The notes beneath the pieces were generated by a model that had not been told where the DNA came from, ran no database searches, and saw only the letters and a list, made by a program, of their open reading frames with translations. A DNA stretch of 64,000 nt from Streptomyces sp. Mut1 (GTDB lineage: Bacteria; Actinomycetota; Actinomycetes; Streptomycetales; Streptomycetaceae): the NCBI RefSeq assembly GCF_030719295.1, contig NZ_CP120997.1, forward strand, positions 4,475,501 to 4,539,500, given 5' to 3'. Positions 17,875 to 27,326 of the stretch are shown here, in pieces; positions within the stretch are counted from its first letter, which is position 1; each line of letters opens with the position of its first letter. Position numbers and translations under genes: made by a program.

Positions 17875-18393
17875 ATGACGGAACGTGACGACCTGCTCGC
17901 GCTCGTGACCGACCAGCGCGCCAACTTCCTCTTCACCGTCGCCGAGATCGACGACGAACAGGCACGCGCCCGTACGACGGTGAGCGAGCTGACGCTCGGC
18001 GGCCTCGTCAAGCACCTCGGCTTCATGCAGCGCATGTGGCTGTCCGTCATCGACGGCACGGCCCCCGCCAAGGTCGAGTGGAGCGACCTCGACCCGGACG
18101 GTAACCGGATGACCGACTCCGATACGTTGCCGGAGCTGCTGGACGCCTTCCACGCGGCGTCCGCCGCGTTCGACGGCGCGGTACGCGACGAGGCCGACCT
18201 CGACCGCGAGATCACGCTCCCCACGTACCCCTGGTCGCCCCCGGACCCGATCGTCTGGAGCGTCCGCCGCGTCCTGTGGCACGTCTTCCGCGAGATCGCC
18301 CACCACAGCGGCCACGCCGACATCATCCGCGAGGCGCTGGACGGCGCGAACACGACGGCGAAGATGGCCGAGGCGGCGTCGAAGGGGCAGTAG
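17875..18393 (+). CDS. DinB/DUF664-family protein
   Basis: A 172-residue four-helix-bundle protein of the DinB superfamily. It has the metal-ligand histidines in LVKHLGFMQRMW and REIAHHSGHADIIREAL, typical of the mycothiol/bacillithiol-dependent S-transferase-like DUF664 group. The reaction is unknown. The start is ATG 17875 with GAGAGGA upstream. The preceding 190 bp contain no gene I can support. Confidence 0.87.
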   Translation: MTERDDLLALVTDQRANFLFTVAEIDDEQARARTTVSELTLGGLVKHLGFMQRMWLSVIDGTAPAKVEWSDLDPDGNRMTDSDTLPELLDAFHAASAAFDGAVRDEADLDREITLPTYPWSPPDPIVWSVRRVLWHVFREIAHHSGHADIIREALDGANTTAKMAEAASKGQ

Positions 18394-18426
18394 CCCGCGG
18401 GCGGCCCGGCCCGGCACCATGGGGCC

Positions 18427-18855
18427 ATGGACACACCGAGCACAGAGTGGATCACCGTCGCCGCCTACGAGAACCTGCCGGGCCGCCCGAGCCCGTCGGC
18501 GGCCGTCCGCGCTTGACTGCGTGACCGGGGCATCGACTGGATGCCGTTCGACCCGGAGGAGATCCGGTTGAACCTGGCCTGCGGAATCGGTCCCGACGGC
18601 CACTGGCACGGCTGGTTCGACATCCGGGTGCACGCCGACGAGCTGCGGCGGCTCGGACTCCATCCCGGCCAGCCCACATCCCGGGTCACCGGCCCGTCCC
18701 CGCCCGGCTGGTGGCACGCCGCCGCGGAGCGGAACGCCCGCTGGGGCCTGCCGACACAATCCCGCCCTCCGGGCGAACGACGGGAATCCGACGACAGGCC
18801 CCGGGCCGGCCCGGCAGCGGCCAACCGTCCGCTGCCGGGTCGGCGCCCGTCCTAG
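18427..18855 (+). pseudogene. Small hypothetical gene interrupted by an in-frame TGA
   Basis: ATG 18427 opens MDTPSTEWITVAAYENLPGR and continues to a TGA at 18514-18516. The same frame then continues without a break as LRDRGIDWMPFDPEEIRLNL to about residue 143, with good coding bias. The two halves read as one protein, so a point mutation probably created the stop. The 3' half could still be translated from ATG 18541. The function is unknown. The 3' end overlaps the convergent hydrolase gene by 4 bases. Confidence 0.65.
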
Positions 18856-19574
18856 CTCAGGTGGCGTGCGAAGAACCGTTCGCCGTCGTCCACCTCGAAC
18901 CACGGGGTGCCCGCGTGCCCGCCCACGTTGGCGTGTAGGGTCTTCTCCTCGCTGCCGAAGGCGTCGAACAGGTCCAGGGCGCGTTCGCGCGGGTTGCCCT
19001 CGTCGTCCCACTGGAGCAGGAGCAACAGGGGGACGGTGACCCGGCGGGCCTCCTCGTGCTGGGCGCGGGGCACGTAGCCGCCGGCGAAGAAGACGGCCGC
19101 CCGGACGCGGGGATCGGTGGCCGCGAGGCGGACGCCGACGGCGGTCCAGCCCGAGTAGCCGACGGAGCCGCCGATGCCGGGCAGTTCGAGGAGGGCGTCC
19201 AGGGTGGTCCGCCATTCCGGGACCGTCTTGCCGACCAGCGGGCCGACGAAGGCCTCGAAGAGTTCGTCGGCCGGTTCGCCCGCCCGCATCGCCCGGCGGA
19301 ATTCGGCGCGGGCCGCGTCGTCGTCGGCGGAACGCGGCCGGTCCCCGTGTCCGGGGGCGTCGATCGCGGCCACCGCGTAACCGCGGGATGCGGCCTGCCG
19401 GGCCCTGCCCACCAGCCGGGATTCCCGCCGGTGCAGGCCGCCGTTGTGGGCCATCAGGATCAGCGGGGCCGGTTCGGCGGACGCGGGCGTCCACAGGGTG
19501 CCGGGGATCTCGCCGAGGGTGAATTCGCGTACGAGGACGCCGTTGTCGAGGCGTTGCTCGGAGGTGAAACGCAT
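18852..19574 (-). CDS. Alpha/beta hydrolase (dienelactone-hydrolase-like)
   Basis: A 240-residue alpha/beta hydrolase: oxyanion region LILMAHNGG, AIDAPGHGDRP, nucleophile elbow GYSGWT (Ser near 133), and a late GGHAGTPWFE supplying the His. ATG 19574 has GAAAGG before it; upstream in-frame starts lack a ribosome site. It resembles cytoplasmic esterases/dienelactone hydrolases. The substrate is unknown. Its neighbour across the gap is the acyl-CoA operon, transcribed away. Confidence 0.83.
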   Translation of the reverse strand: MRFTSEQRLDNGVLVREFTLGEIPGTLWTPASAEPAPLILMAHNGGLHRRESRLVGRARQAASRGYAVAAIDAPGHGDRPRSADDDAARAEFRRAMRAGEPADELFEAFVGPLVGKTVPEWRTTLDALLELPGIGGSVGYSGWTAVGVRLAATDPRVRAAVFFAGGYVPRAQHEEARRVTVPLLLLLQWDDEGNPRERALDLFDAFGSEEKTLHANVGGHAGTPWFEVDDGERFFARHLS

Positions 19575-19754
19575 GGTCGTGCCTTTCGGGGAAAGCGCGT
19601 GGAACGGCGCTCCCGGACGACGACCTATCGCCCGACCGTGACCCCTGAGGGGAGCACCCATGTCGATACAACGTTCACGGGTACCACCTCCTCGGTCCTT
19701 CGCACGGCCTCCGGCAGGCTAACAGGGGCGGGCGGACCCGGGCACGGCAATAAA

Positions 19755-19799
19755 AATCATGCAAGCATGCTTGATTGTTTTCCGTTCCGCTGGCAGGCT
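19755..19799 (+). promoter_or_regulatory. Promoter with palindromic operator for the acyl-CoA operon
   Basis: The perfect palindrome CAAGCATGCTTG (19762-19773) overlaps a -35 element TTGATT (19771-19776). A 17-bp spacer leads to CAGGCT (19794-19799) as -10. The same arrangement, with CAAGCGCGCTTG, TTGATT, 17 bp and CACGCT, precedes the enoyl-CoA hydratase/tetR pair at 40106-40150. The conservation between two distant promoters supports a real site for the TetR protein encoded at 40916. Binding there would block the -35 element. Confidence 0.8.
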
Positions 19800-19835
19800 C
19801 CCGGGCACACCGCCACGCCCCGAGGGGAGCGCACC

Positions 19836-20630
19836 GTGTCCGATGCCTCAGCCGTGCTCGACGATCTGCGCAGCGAGAGCCGGGAGCTCGATCTGCTCGT
19901 CGCCGGGGCGAGCGCGAGACAGTGGGCGGGGGCGACCCCCGCCGAGGGGTGGAGCGTCGCCCACCAGATCGCCCACCTGAGCTGGACCGACGACGTCGCG
20001 CTGATCTCCGTCACCGACCCCGGGCGGTTCGGCGACGAGGTGGCGAAGGCGATGAAGGACCCCGCGGGCTTCGTCGATGTGGCCGCCGGGGAGATCGTCG
20101 CCGCGTACGCCCCGGACGCGCTGCTCACCCGCTGGCGCGAGGGGCGCGAGCGGTTGCAGGAGGCGCTGCGGGCGGCGCCCGCCGGGGCGAAGTTCCCCTG
20201 GTACGGGCCGCCGATGAGCGTCGCGTCCGTCGCGACCGGGCGGCTCATGGAGACCTGGGCGCACGGCCAGGACGTCGCCGACGCCCTCGGGGCCACCCGC
20301 GCCCCTACCGCCCGGCTGCGGCACGTCGCGCGCATCGGGGTCCGGGCCCGCGACTACGCCTTCCTCGTCCGGGGGATGCAGCCGCCCGGCGAGGAGTTCC
20401 GGGTGGAGCTGACGGCGCCGGACGGCGAGTTGATCGCGTACGGTCCCGAGGGTGGCGCCCAGCGCGTCACCGGGCCGCTGCACGACTTCTGCCTGCTTGT
20501 CACGCAGCGCGCCCACCGCGACGACCTCGCCGTCCGGGCGGAGGGGGCCGACGCCGACACCTGGCTCTCCGTCGCCCAGGCCTTCGCCGGCCCCGCCGGT
20601 CCGGGCCGCCCGCCGAAGGCCCACCGATGA
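19836..20630 (+). CDS. TIGR03084-type DinB/maleylpyruvate-isomerase-like protein
   Basis: A 264-residue member of the actinobacterial family with an N-terminal mycothiol-dependent maleylpyruvate isomerase/DinB metal-binding bundle (HQIAHLSWTDDVAL; METWAHGQDVADALG) and a C-terminal SCP2-like domain. The chemistry is unassigned. It is the first gene of the acyl-CoA operon: GTG 19836 with GAGGGGAG upstream, and its stop overlaps the AtuA-like ATG (ATGA). It probably acts on an intermediate of the same pathway (inference). Confidence 0.88.
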   Translation: MSDASAVLDDLRSESRELDLLVAGASARQWAGATPAEGWSVAHQIAHLSWTDDVALISVTDPGRFGDEVAKAMKDPAGFVDVAAGEIVAAYAPDALLTRWREGRERLQEALRAAPAGAKFPWYGPPMSVASVATGRLMETWAHGQDVADALGATRAPTARLRHVARIGVRARDYAFLVRGMQPPGEEFRVELTAPDGELIAYGPEGGAQRVTGPLHDFCLLVTQRAHRDDLAVRAEGADADTWLSVAQAFAGPAGPGRPPKAHR

Positions 20631-22528
20631 CCCCGCCCCCGGCGCCCGGGACCCCGTCGGCCGGGTCCCCAGCGTCCGAGTCCCCGTCGTCCGCGCCCCC
20701 GCCCCCGGCGCCCGGGACCCCGTCGGCCGGGTCCCCAGCGTCCGAGTCCCCGTCGTCCGCGCCCCCGCCCCCGGCGCCCGGGTCCCCGGCGCCCGAGTCC
20801 CCAGCGTCTGCGTCCCCAGCGCCCCCGTCGCCCCCGCCCCTCCGTATAGGCAACGCCTCCGGGTTCTACGGCGACCGCTTCGACGCGGTGCGCGAGATGC
20901 TGACCGGTGGCCCTCTGGACGTCCTGACCGGTGACTACCTCGCCGAGCTGACCATGCTCATCCTCGGCCGCGGCCGCCTCAAGGACCCCTCGCGCGGCTA
21001 CGCCACCACGTTCCTGCGGCAGTTGGAGGAGGGGCTCGGGCTCGCCCACGAGCGGGGCGTGCGGATCGTCGCCAACGCGGGCGGGCTCAACCCGGCCGGG
21101 CTGGCCGACGCCGTGCGCGAGCTGGCCGCGAAGGTCGGCGTGCCCGTGTGCGTCGCCCATGTCGAGGGCGACGGCCTGCCCGTACCGGAGGGGTTCCTCA
21201 CCGCCAACGCCTACCTCGGCGGCGCCGGCATCGCCGCCTGCCTGCGGGCCGGGGCCGATGTCGTCGTCACCGGCCGGGTCACCGACGCCGCCCTCGTCAC
21301 CGGGCCCGCCGCCGCCCACTTCGGCTGGGGCCCGGAGGACCACGACGCGCTCGCCGGGGCCGTCGTCGCCGGGCACGTCCTGGAGTGCGGGACACAGGCC
21401 ACGGGCGGCAACTACTCCTTCTTCCGCGCCCACGACATCCGCCGCCCCGGCTTCCCCGTCGCCGAGATCCACGCCGACGGCACGTCCGTCATCACCAAGC
21501 ACGACGGCACGGGCGGCGTGGTCGACCTCGGCACCGTCACCGCCCAACTCCTGTACGAGACCCAGGGAGCCAGGTACGCGGGCCCCGACGTCACCGCCCG
21601 GCTCGACACCGTACGGCTGTCGTCCGACGGGCCGGACCGGGTCAGGATCTCCGGCGTGCGCGGCGAGGCGCCCCCGCCCACCCTCAAGGCCGGGCTCACC
21701 CGGCTCGGGGGCTGGCGCAACGAGGTCGTCTTCGTGCTCACCGGGCTCGACATCGAGGCCAAGGCGCGGCTTGTGCGGGACCAGTTCGCGGACGCCTTCG
21801 CGCGCGCCGGACGGCCACCCGACGAGGTGCGCTGGGAGCTGGCCCGTACGGACAGTCCCGACGCCGACACCGAGGAGACCGCCAGCGCCCTGCTCCGGCT
21901 CGTCGTCCGCGACCGGGAGCCGGACCCCGTCGGGCGCGCGCTGTCCGGCGCCGCGATCGAACTCGCCCTCGGCAGCTACCCCGGCTTCCATGTCACCGCC
22001 CCGCCCGGCAAGGGAGCACCCTACGGCGTGTTCGAGGCCGGGTACGTACCGGCGGGGGAGGTCGAGCATGTCGCCGTACTGTCCGACGGGACGCGCCGGA
22101 CCATCGCGCACCCCGTACGCACGCAGGCCCTGACGGACGTCGAACAGCCGCCGCTGCCCCCGCCGTTGGAGCCGGGACCGACCCGCCGCGCGCCGCTCGG
22201 CCGGGTCGCCGGGGCCCGCAGCGGGGACAAGGGCGGGGACGCCAACGTCGGGGTGTGGGCCCGGGACGACGAGGCGTGGCGCTGGCTGGCCCACGAACTG
22301 ACCGTCGAGCGACTGCGCGTTCTCCTCCCGGAGACCGCCGGACTCACCGTCGTACGCCACGTCCTGCCGAACCTGCGCGCCCTGAACTTCACCGTCCACG
22401 GGCTGCTCGGCGAAGGCGTCGCCGCCCAGCACCGCTTCGACCCGCAGGCCAAGGCCGTGGGGGAGTGGCTGCGCGCCCGCCACCTGGACATACCCGTGAC
22501 CCTGCTGGAGCCGGAGGACCACGTATGA
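20627..22528 (+). CDS. AtuA-like protein (DUF1446, acyclic terpene utilisation family) with repetitive N-terminus
   Basis: A 633-residue protein. From about residue 73 it matches the DUF1446/AtuA family (IGNASGFYGDRFDAVREML, NAGGLNPAGLA, VTGRVTDAALVTGPAAAHFGW, ARSGDKGGDANVGVWARDD). AtuA is encoded with acyl-CoA carboxylases of terpenoid and short branched-acid catabolism, but its reaction is not defined. The first 72 residues are Pro/Ser/Ala repeats absent from typical members; no alternative start exists between the coupled ATG and the domain. Both ends overlap neighbours by ATGA, so it is translationally coupled within the operon. Confidence 0.88.
   Translation: MTPPPAPGTPSAGSPASESPSSAPPPPAPGTPSAGSPASESPSSAPPPPAPGSPAPESPASASPAPPSPPPLRIGNASGFYGDRFDAVREMLTGGPLDVLTGDYLAELTMLILGRGRLKDPSRGYATTFLRQLEEGLGLAHERGVRIVANAGGLNPAGLADAVRELAAKVGVPVCVAHVEGDGLPVPEGFLTANAYLGGAGIAACLRAGADVVVTGRVTDAALVTGPAAAHFGWGPEDHDALAGAVVAGHVLECGTQATGGNYSFFRAHDIRRPGFPVAEIHADGTSVITKHDGTGGVVDLGTVTAQLLYETQGARYAGPDVTARLDTVRLSSDGPDRVRISGVRGEAPPPTLKAGLTRLGGWRNEVVFVLTGLDIEAKARLVRDQFADAFARAGRPPDEVRWELARTDSPDADTEETASALLRLVVRDREPDPVGRALSGAAIELALGSYPGFHVTAPPGKGAPYGVFEAGYVPAGEVEHVAVLSDGTRRTIAHPVRTQALTDVEQPPLPPPLEPGPTRRAPLGRVAGARSGDKGGDANVGVWARDDEAWRWLAHELTVERLRVLLPETAGLTVVRHVLPNLRALNFTVHGLLGEGVAAQHRFDPQAKAVGEWLRARHLDIPVTLLEPEDHV
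20639..20836 (+). repeat. 66-bp tandem repeat inside the AtuA-like gene
   Basis: Two identical 66-bp units (20639-20704 and 20705-20770) encode the 22-residue unit PAPGTPSAGSPASESPSSAP + PP. A third, degenerate unit follows to 20836. The length keeps the reading frame. Confidence 0.9.
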
Positions 22529-24123
22529 CCGTCCTGCCCACCGGGCTCGACACCGCGAGCCCCGAATACGCGGCCAACCGGGCCGCCATGCTCGACAAGC
22601 TCGCCGAACTGGACGCCGCGCACGCCAAGGCGCTGGAGGGCGGCGGCGCGAAGTACGTCGAGCGGCACCGTTCGCGCGGCAAGCTGCTGGCCCGCGAGCG
22701 CGTCGAGCTGCTGGTCGACCGGGACACCCCGTTCCTCGAACTGTCGCCGCTCGCCGCCTGGGGCAGCGAGTACGCGGTGGGCGCCTCGCTCGTCACCGGG
22801 ATCGGGGTGGTGGAGGGCGTGGAGTGCCTGATCACCGCCAACGACCCGACCGTACGCGGTGGCGCGTCCAACCCGTGGACGCTGAAGAAGGCGCTGCGCG
22901 CCAACGAGATCGCCTTCGCCAACCGGCTCCCCGTCATCAGCCTGGTCGAGTCGGGCGGCGCCGATCTGCCGTCCCAGAAGGAGATCTTCATCCCCGGCGG
23001 CGCGCTCTTCCGCGACCTCACCCGGCTCTCCGCCGCCGGCATCCCGACCGTGGCCGTGGTCTTCGGCAACTCCACCGCCGGCGGGGCGTACGTCCCCGGC
23101 ATGTCCGACCACACCGTCATGATCGAGGAGCGGTCCAAGGTCTTCCTGGGCGGCCCGCCCCTGGTGAAGATGGCGACCGGTGAGGAGAGCGACGACGAAT
23201 CGCTCGGCGGCGCAGCGATGCACGCCCGTACCTCCGGGCTCGCCGACCACTTCGCCGTGGACGAGCAGGACGCCCTGCGCCAGGCCCGCCGCATCGTCGC
23301 CCGCCTCAACTGGCGCAAGGCGCACAGCGATCCGGGCCCGGCCGAACCGCCGAAGTACGACGAGGACGAGCTGATCGGCATCGTGCCCGGGGACCTGAAG
23401 GTGCCGTTCGACCCGCGCGAGGTCATCGCCCGGCTGGTCGACGGCTCGGACTTCGACGCGTTCAAACCGCTGTACGGGACGAGCCTGGTCACCGGCTGGG
23501 CGCGGCTGCACGGCTACCCGGTCGGCATCCTCGCCAACGCGCAGGGCGTGCTGTTCAGCGAGGAGTCGCAGAAGGCCGCCCAGTTCATCCAGCTCGCCAA
23601 CCAGCGCGACATCCCCCTCCTCTTCCTGCACAACACCACCGGCTACATGGTCGGCAAGGAGTACGAGCAGGGCGGCATCATCAAACACGGCGCGATGATG
23701 ATCAACGCCGTCTCCAACTCCAAGGTCCCGCACCTGTCGGTCCTGATGGGCGCCTCCTACGGCGCCGGGCACTACGGCATGTGCGGCCGCGCCTACGACC
23801 CGCGCTTCCTCTTCGCCTGGCCCAGCAGCAAGTCCGCCGTCATGGGACCGCAGCAACTGGCCGGGGTGCTCTCCATCGTCGCCCGCGCCTCGGCCGCCGC
23901 GAAGGGGCGTCCTTACGACGACGAGGCCGACGCCGGACTGCGCGCCATGGTCGAGCAGCAGATCGAGTCCGAGTCCCTGCCGATGTTCCTGTCCGGGCGG
24001 CTGTACGACGACGGGGTCATCGACCCGCGCGACACCAGGACCGTCCTCGGGATGTGCCTGTCCGCCGTCCACACCGCACCGGTCGAGGGCGCCCGCGGCG
24101 GCTTCGGCGTCTTCCGGATGTGA
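22525..24123 (+). CDS. Acyl-CoA carboxylase, carboxyltransferase (beta) subunit
   Basis: A 532-residue carboxyltransferase with both crotonase-like halves: GVVEGVECLITANDPTVRGG, GGADLPSQKEIFIPGG and FGNSTAGGAYVPGMSDH in the N half; FLHNTTGYMVGKEYEQGGIIKHGAMM and GASYGAGHYGMCGRAYDPRF in the C half. The sequence type is closer to methylcrotonyl/geranyl-CoA carboxylase beta chains than to AccB/PccB. It would transfer CO2 from carboxybiotin on the next gene's product to an acyl-CoA. It is coupled upstream by an ATGA overlap and followed after 8 bp by the alpha subunit. Confidence 0.92.
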   Translation: MTVLPTGLDTASPEYAANRAAMLDKLAELDAAHAKALEGGGAKYVERHRSRGKLLARERVELLVDRDTPFLELSPLAAWGSEYAVGASLVTGIGVVEGVECLITANDPTVRGGASNPWTLKKALRANEIAFANRLPVISLVESGGADLPSQKEIFIPGGALFRDLTRLSAAGIPTVAVVFGNSTAGGAYVPGMSDHTVMIEERSKVFLGGPPLVKMATGEESDDESLGGAAMHARTSGLADHFAVDEQDALRQARRIVARLNWRKAHSDPGPAEPPKYDEDELIGIVPGDLKVPFDPREVIARLVDGSDFDAFKPLYGTSLVTGWARLHGYPVGILANAQGVLFSEESQKAAQFIQLANQRDIPLLFLHNTTGYMVGKEYEQGGIIKHGAMMINAVSNSKVPHLSVLMGASYGAGHYGMCGRAYDPRFLFAWPSSKSAVMGPQQLAGVLSIVARASAAAKGRPYDDEADAGLRAMVEQQIESESLPMFLSGRLYDDGVIDPRDTRTVLGMCLSAVHTAPVEGARGGFGVFRM

Positions 24124-24131
24124 GGAGTGAA

Positions 24132-26090
24132 GTGATCACCAGCCTGCTCGTCGCCAACCGGGGCGAGATCGCCTGCCGGATCTTCCGCACCTGCCGGGCG
24201 CTCGGCATCGCCACCGTCGCCGTGTACTCGGACGCCGACGCCGGCGCCCTGCACGTCCGGGAGGCCGACACCGCCGTACGGCTGCCGGGCGCGGCCCCCG
24301 CCGACACGTACCTGCGCGGCGATCTCGTCGTGGCCGCCGCGCTCGCCGCCGGGGCGGACGCCGTGCACCCCGGGTACGGCTTCCTCTCCGAGAACGCGGG
24401 CTTCGCCGCCGCCGTGCGGGACGCCGGGCTCGTGTGGGTCGGGCCGCCGGCCAGGGCCATCGAGCTGATGGCGTCCAAGACCCGCGCCAAGGAGCTGATG
24501 GACGCCGCCGGGGTGCCGCTCCTCGCCCCCGTGGACCCGGCCGCCGCCACCGCCGACGACCTGCCGCTGCTGCTGAAGGCGGCGGCGGGCGGTGGCGGGC
24601 GCGGAATGCGGATCGTACGGGAACTGAGCGAGCTGCCGGGGGAGTTGACCGCCGCCGGGGCCGAGGCGCTGTCCGCGTTCGGGGACGGGGAGGTCTTCGC
24701 CGAGCCGTACGTGGAGCGCGGCCGGCACGTCGAGGTCCAGGTCATGGCCGACGGGCACGACGGGGTCTGGGCGCTCGGCACCCGGGACTGCTCGCTCCAG
24801 CGCCGGCACCAGAAGGTCATCGAGGAGGCCCCCGCGCCCGGCCTCTCCGACGAGCTGCGGGAACGGCTGCACGAGGCCGCCGTGGCCGCCGCCCGCGCGG
24901 TCGGCTACCGGGGCGCCGGCACCGTCGAATTCCTGGTCGCCGCCGACGGACGCCCGTACTTCCTGGAGATGAACACCCGCCTCCAGGTCGAACACCCCGT
25001 CACGGAAGCCGTGTTCGGGCTCGACCTGGTCGCCCTGCAACTCCGGATCGCGGAGGGCGAGCCGCTGCCCGCCGCCGCGCCGCCGGAGCCGAGCGGGCAC
25101 GCCGTCGAGGCCCGGCTCTACGCGGAGGACCCGGCGCGGGACTGGCAGCCGCAGACCGGAGCACTGCTCTCGTTCGACGTACCGGAGGAACCCGGACTGC
25201 GGCTGGACACCGGCTACACGGGCGGCGACACCATCGGCGTGCACTACGACCCGATGCTCGCCAAGGTCATCGCCCACGCCCCCTCCCGCAACAAGGCCGT
25301 ACGGCTCCTCGCCCGCGCCCTGGAGCGCGCCCGTATCCACGGCCCGGTCACCAACCGGGAGCTGCTCGTCCACTCCCTGCGCCACCCGGACTTCCTGGCG
25401 GCCCGCCTGGACACCGGCTTCTACGACCGCCACCTGGCCGCCCTGACCCCCGCGCCCGACGAGACGTCCGTACGGCAGGCCGCGACCGCCGCCGCCGTAG
25501 TCGAGGCGGCCCGCAACGCCACGCTCGACGCCGGGGGGTTCATGCGCTTCGGCGCCTGGCGCAACCTCCCCTCGCAGCCCCAGCTCCGGCGCTACCGCAG
25601 TGAACCGGACGGCCGCGAGTACGAGATCACCTACCGCCCCACCCGCGACGGCCTGACCGTCGGCACGGAGGGCGTCCGCGTGGTCTCCGCAGACCGGATC
25701 CGCGCCACCCTCGACATCGACGGCGTGACCCGCGTCTTCCACGTGGCCGTACGCGACGGCCGGGCGTACGTGGACAGCCCCTCCGGCGCGTACACCTTCA
25801 CCGCCCTGCCCCGCTTCACCGACCCCGCCGGCCGCACCGAACCCGGCTCCCTGCTCGCCCCCATGCCCGGCACCGTCGTCCGCCTCGCCGACGGCCTGGC
25901 CGCCGGGGCCACCGTCGAGGCGGGGCAGCCGCTGATCTGGCTGGAGGCGATGAAGATGGAGCACCGCGTCCTCGCCCCCGCCTCCGGCACCCTCACCGCC
26001 CTGCACGCCGCGCCCGGCCTCCAGGTGGAGGTGGGCGCCCTGCTCGCCGTCGTCACGGAATCCGCAGACTCTGCTGAGGAGCACGCATGA
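24132..26090 (+). CDS. Acyl-CoA carboxylase, biotin carboxylase/biotin carrier (alpha) subunit
   Basis: A 652-residue protein. Biotin carboxylase occupies about residues 1-445 (LLVANRGEIACRIFRTCRALG, KAAAGGGGRGMRIV, EMNTRLQVEHPVTE), then the linker domain, then a C-terminal biotinyl domain with EAMKMEH, where Lys608 carries biotin. The start is GTG 24132 with GAGGAGTGA just upstream. It pairs with the beta subunit encoded before it. The stop overlaps the acyl-CoA dehydrogenase start (ATGA). Confidence 0.94.
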   Translation: MITSLLVANRGEIACRIFRTCRALGIATVAVYSDADAGALHVREADTAVRLPGAAPADTYLRGDLVVAAALAAGADAVHPGYGFLSENAGFAAAVRDAGLVWVGPPARAIELMASKTRAKELMDAAGVPLLAPVDPAAATADDLPLLLKAAAGGGGRGMRIVRELSELPGELTAAGAEALSAFGDGEVFAEPYVERGRHVEVQVMADGHDGVWALGTRDCSLQRRHQKVIEEAPAPGLSDELRERLHEAAVAAARAVGYRGAGTVEFLVAADGRPYFLEMNTRLQVEHPVTEAVFGLDLVALQLRIAEGEPLPAAAPPEPSGHAVEARLYAEDPARDWQPQTGALLSFDVPEEPGLRLDTGYTGGDTIGVHYDPMLAKVIAHAPSRNKAVRLLARALERARIHGPVTNRELLVHSLRHPDFLAARLDTGFYDRHLAALTPAPDETSVRQAATAAAVVEAARNATLDAGGFMRFGAWRNLPSQPQLRRYRSEPDGREYEITYRPTRDGLTVGTEGVRVVSADRIRATLDIDGVTRVFHVAVRDGRAYVDSPSGAYTFTALPRFTDPAGRTEPGSLLAPMPGTVVRLADGLAAGATVEAGQPLIWLEAMKMEHRVLAPASGTLTALHAAPGLQVEVGALLAVVTESADSAEEHA

Positions 26091-27253
26091 GCACGAGCAC
26101 CGTCCTCGAAACCGAAGAGCACCAGGCCCTGCGCGCCGCCGTCGCCGCCCTCGGAAAGCGGTACGGCCGCGCCTACATGACCTCCCTCGTCACCGAGGGC
26201 GCCCACCCGCGCGAGCTGTGGGCGGAGGCGGCGAAAGCCGGCTTCCTCGGCGTGAACCTCCCGGAGGAGTACGGGGGCGGGGGCGCGGGCATGGCCGAAC
26301 TCTCCATCGTTCTGGAGGAGTTGGGGGCTTCCGGCTCGCCCCTCCTCATGATGATCGTCTCGCCCGCGATCTGCGGCACGGTGATAGCCCGCTTCGGCAC
26401 CGAGGAGCAGAAGCGGCAGTGGCTGCCCGGCCTCGCCGACGGCTCCCGCACCATGGCCTTCGGCATCACCGAGCCCGACGCCGGCTCCAACTCGCACCGC
26501 ATCACCACCACCGCCCGCCGCGACGGCGAGGACTGGCTGCTCACCGGCCGCAAGGTCTTCGTCTCCGGCGTCGACATCGCGGACGCCACGCTCATCGTCG
26601 GCCGCACCGAGGACGCCAGGACCGGCAAGCTCAAGGCCTGCCTGTTCATCGTCCCCCGCGAGACACCCGGCTTCCAGCGGTCGCAGATCGACATGGAGGT
26701 CCAGGCGCCGGAGAAGCAGTTCGAACTCGTCCTGGACGACGTACGGCTGCCGGCCGAAGCCCTGGTAGGCGATGAGGACGCGGGCCTGCTCCAGCTCTTC
26801 GCCGGCCTCAACCCCGAACGCATCATGACCGCCGCCTTCGCGATCGGCATGGGTCGTTACGCGCTCGGCCGGGCCGTCGACTACGCGAAGACCCGCCAGG
26901 TGTGGAAGGAGCCGATCGGCGCCCACCAGGCCATCGCCCACCCGCTGGCCCAGGCCCACATCGAAATCGAACTGGCCCGCCTGATGATGCAGAAGGCCGC
27001 CCGGCTCTACGATGCGGGCGACGACTTCGGCGCGGGCGAGGCGGCGAACATGGCGAAGTACGCGGCCGGTGAGGCGTGCGTGAAGGCGGTGGACCAGGCG
27101 GTGCACACGCTCGGCGGCAACGGCCTCACCCGCGAGTACGGCCTCGCGTCCCTGATCACGGGCGCCCGGGTGGCCAGGATCGCACCGGTCAGCAGGGAAA
27201 TGATCCTGAACTACATCTCCCACCAGACGCTGGGGCTGCCGAAGTCGTACTGA
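26087..27253 (+). CDS. Acyl-CoA dehydrogenase
   Basis: A 388-residue FAD enzyme that makes the alpha,beta-double bond of an acyl-CoA. Visible motifs: NLPEEYGGGGAG, the family signature FGITEPDAGSN near 125, and the C-terminal TLGGNGLTREYGLASLITGARVARI. It lies in the operon with carboxylase and ligase genes, fitting a leucine/isovalerate- or isoprenoid-like degradation order (dehydrogenate, carboxylate, hydrate). Exact chain specificity cannot be deduced. Confidence 0.92.
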   Translation: MSTSTVLETEEHQALRAAVAALGKRYGRAYMTSLVTEGAHPRELWAEAAKAGFLGVNLPEEYGGGGAGMAELSIVLEELGASGSPLLMMIVSPAICGTVIARFGTEEQKRQWLPGLADGSRTMAFGITEPDAGSNSHRITTTARRDGEDWLLTGRKVFVSGVDIADATLIVGRTEDARTGKLKACLFIVPRETPGFQRSQIDMEVQAPEKQFELVLDDVRLPAEALVGDEDAGLLQLFAGLNPERIMTAAFAIGMGRYALGRAVDYAKTRQVWKEPIGAHQAIAHPLAQAHIEIELARLMMQKAARLYDAGDDFGAGEAANMAKYAAGEACVKAVDQAVHTLGGNGLTREYGLASLITGARVARIAPVSREMILNYISHQTLGLPKSY

Positions 27254-27326
27254 GCGCAGCACAGTCGTACGTACGGGCGGCGGCCACCGGCCGCAGTCCT
27301 TCGTCCCGCCCTCGAAGGGAACGACC

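Noticed and set aside
20354..22522. Long minus-strand frames opposite the AtuA-like and carboxylase genes
   Set aside because: They are shadow frames with Gly/Arg/Val-rich sequence and no recognisable domain, while the plus strand has clear family motifs and coupled starts.
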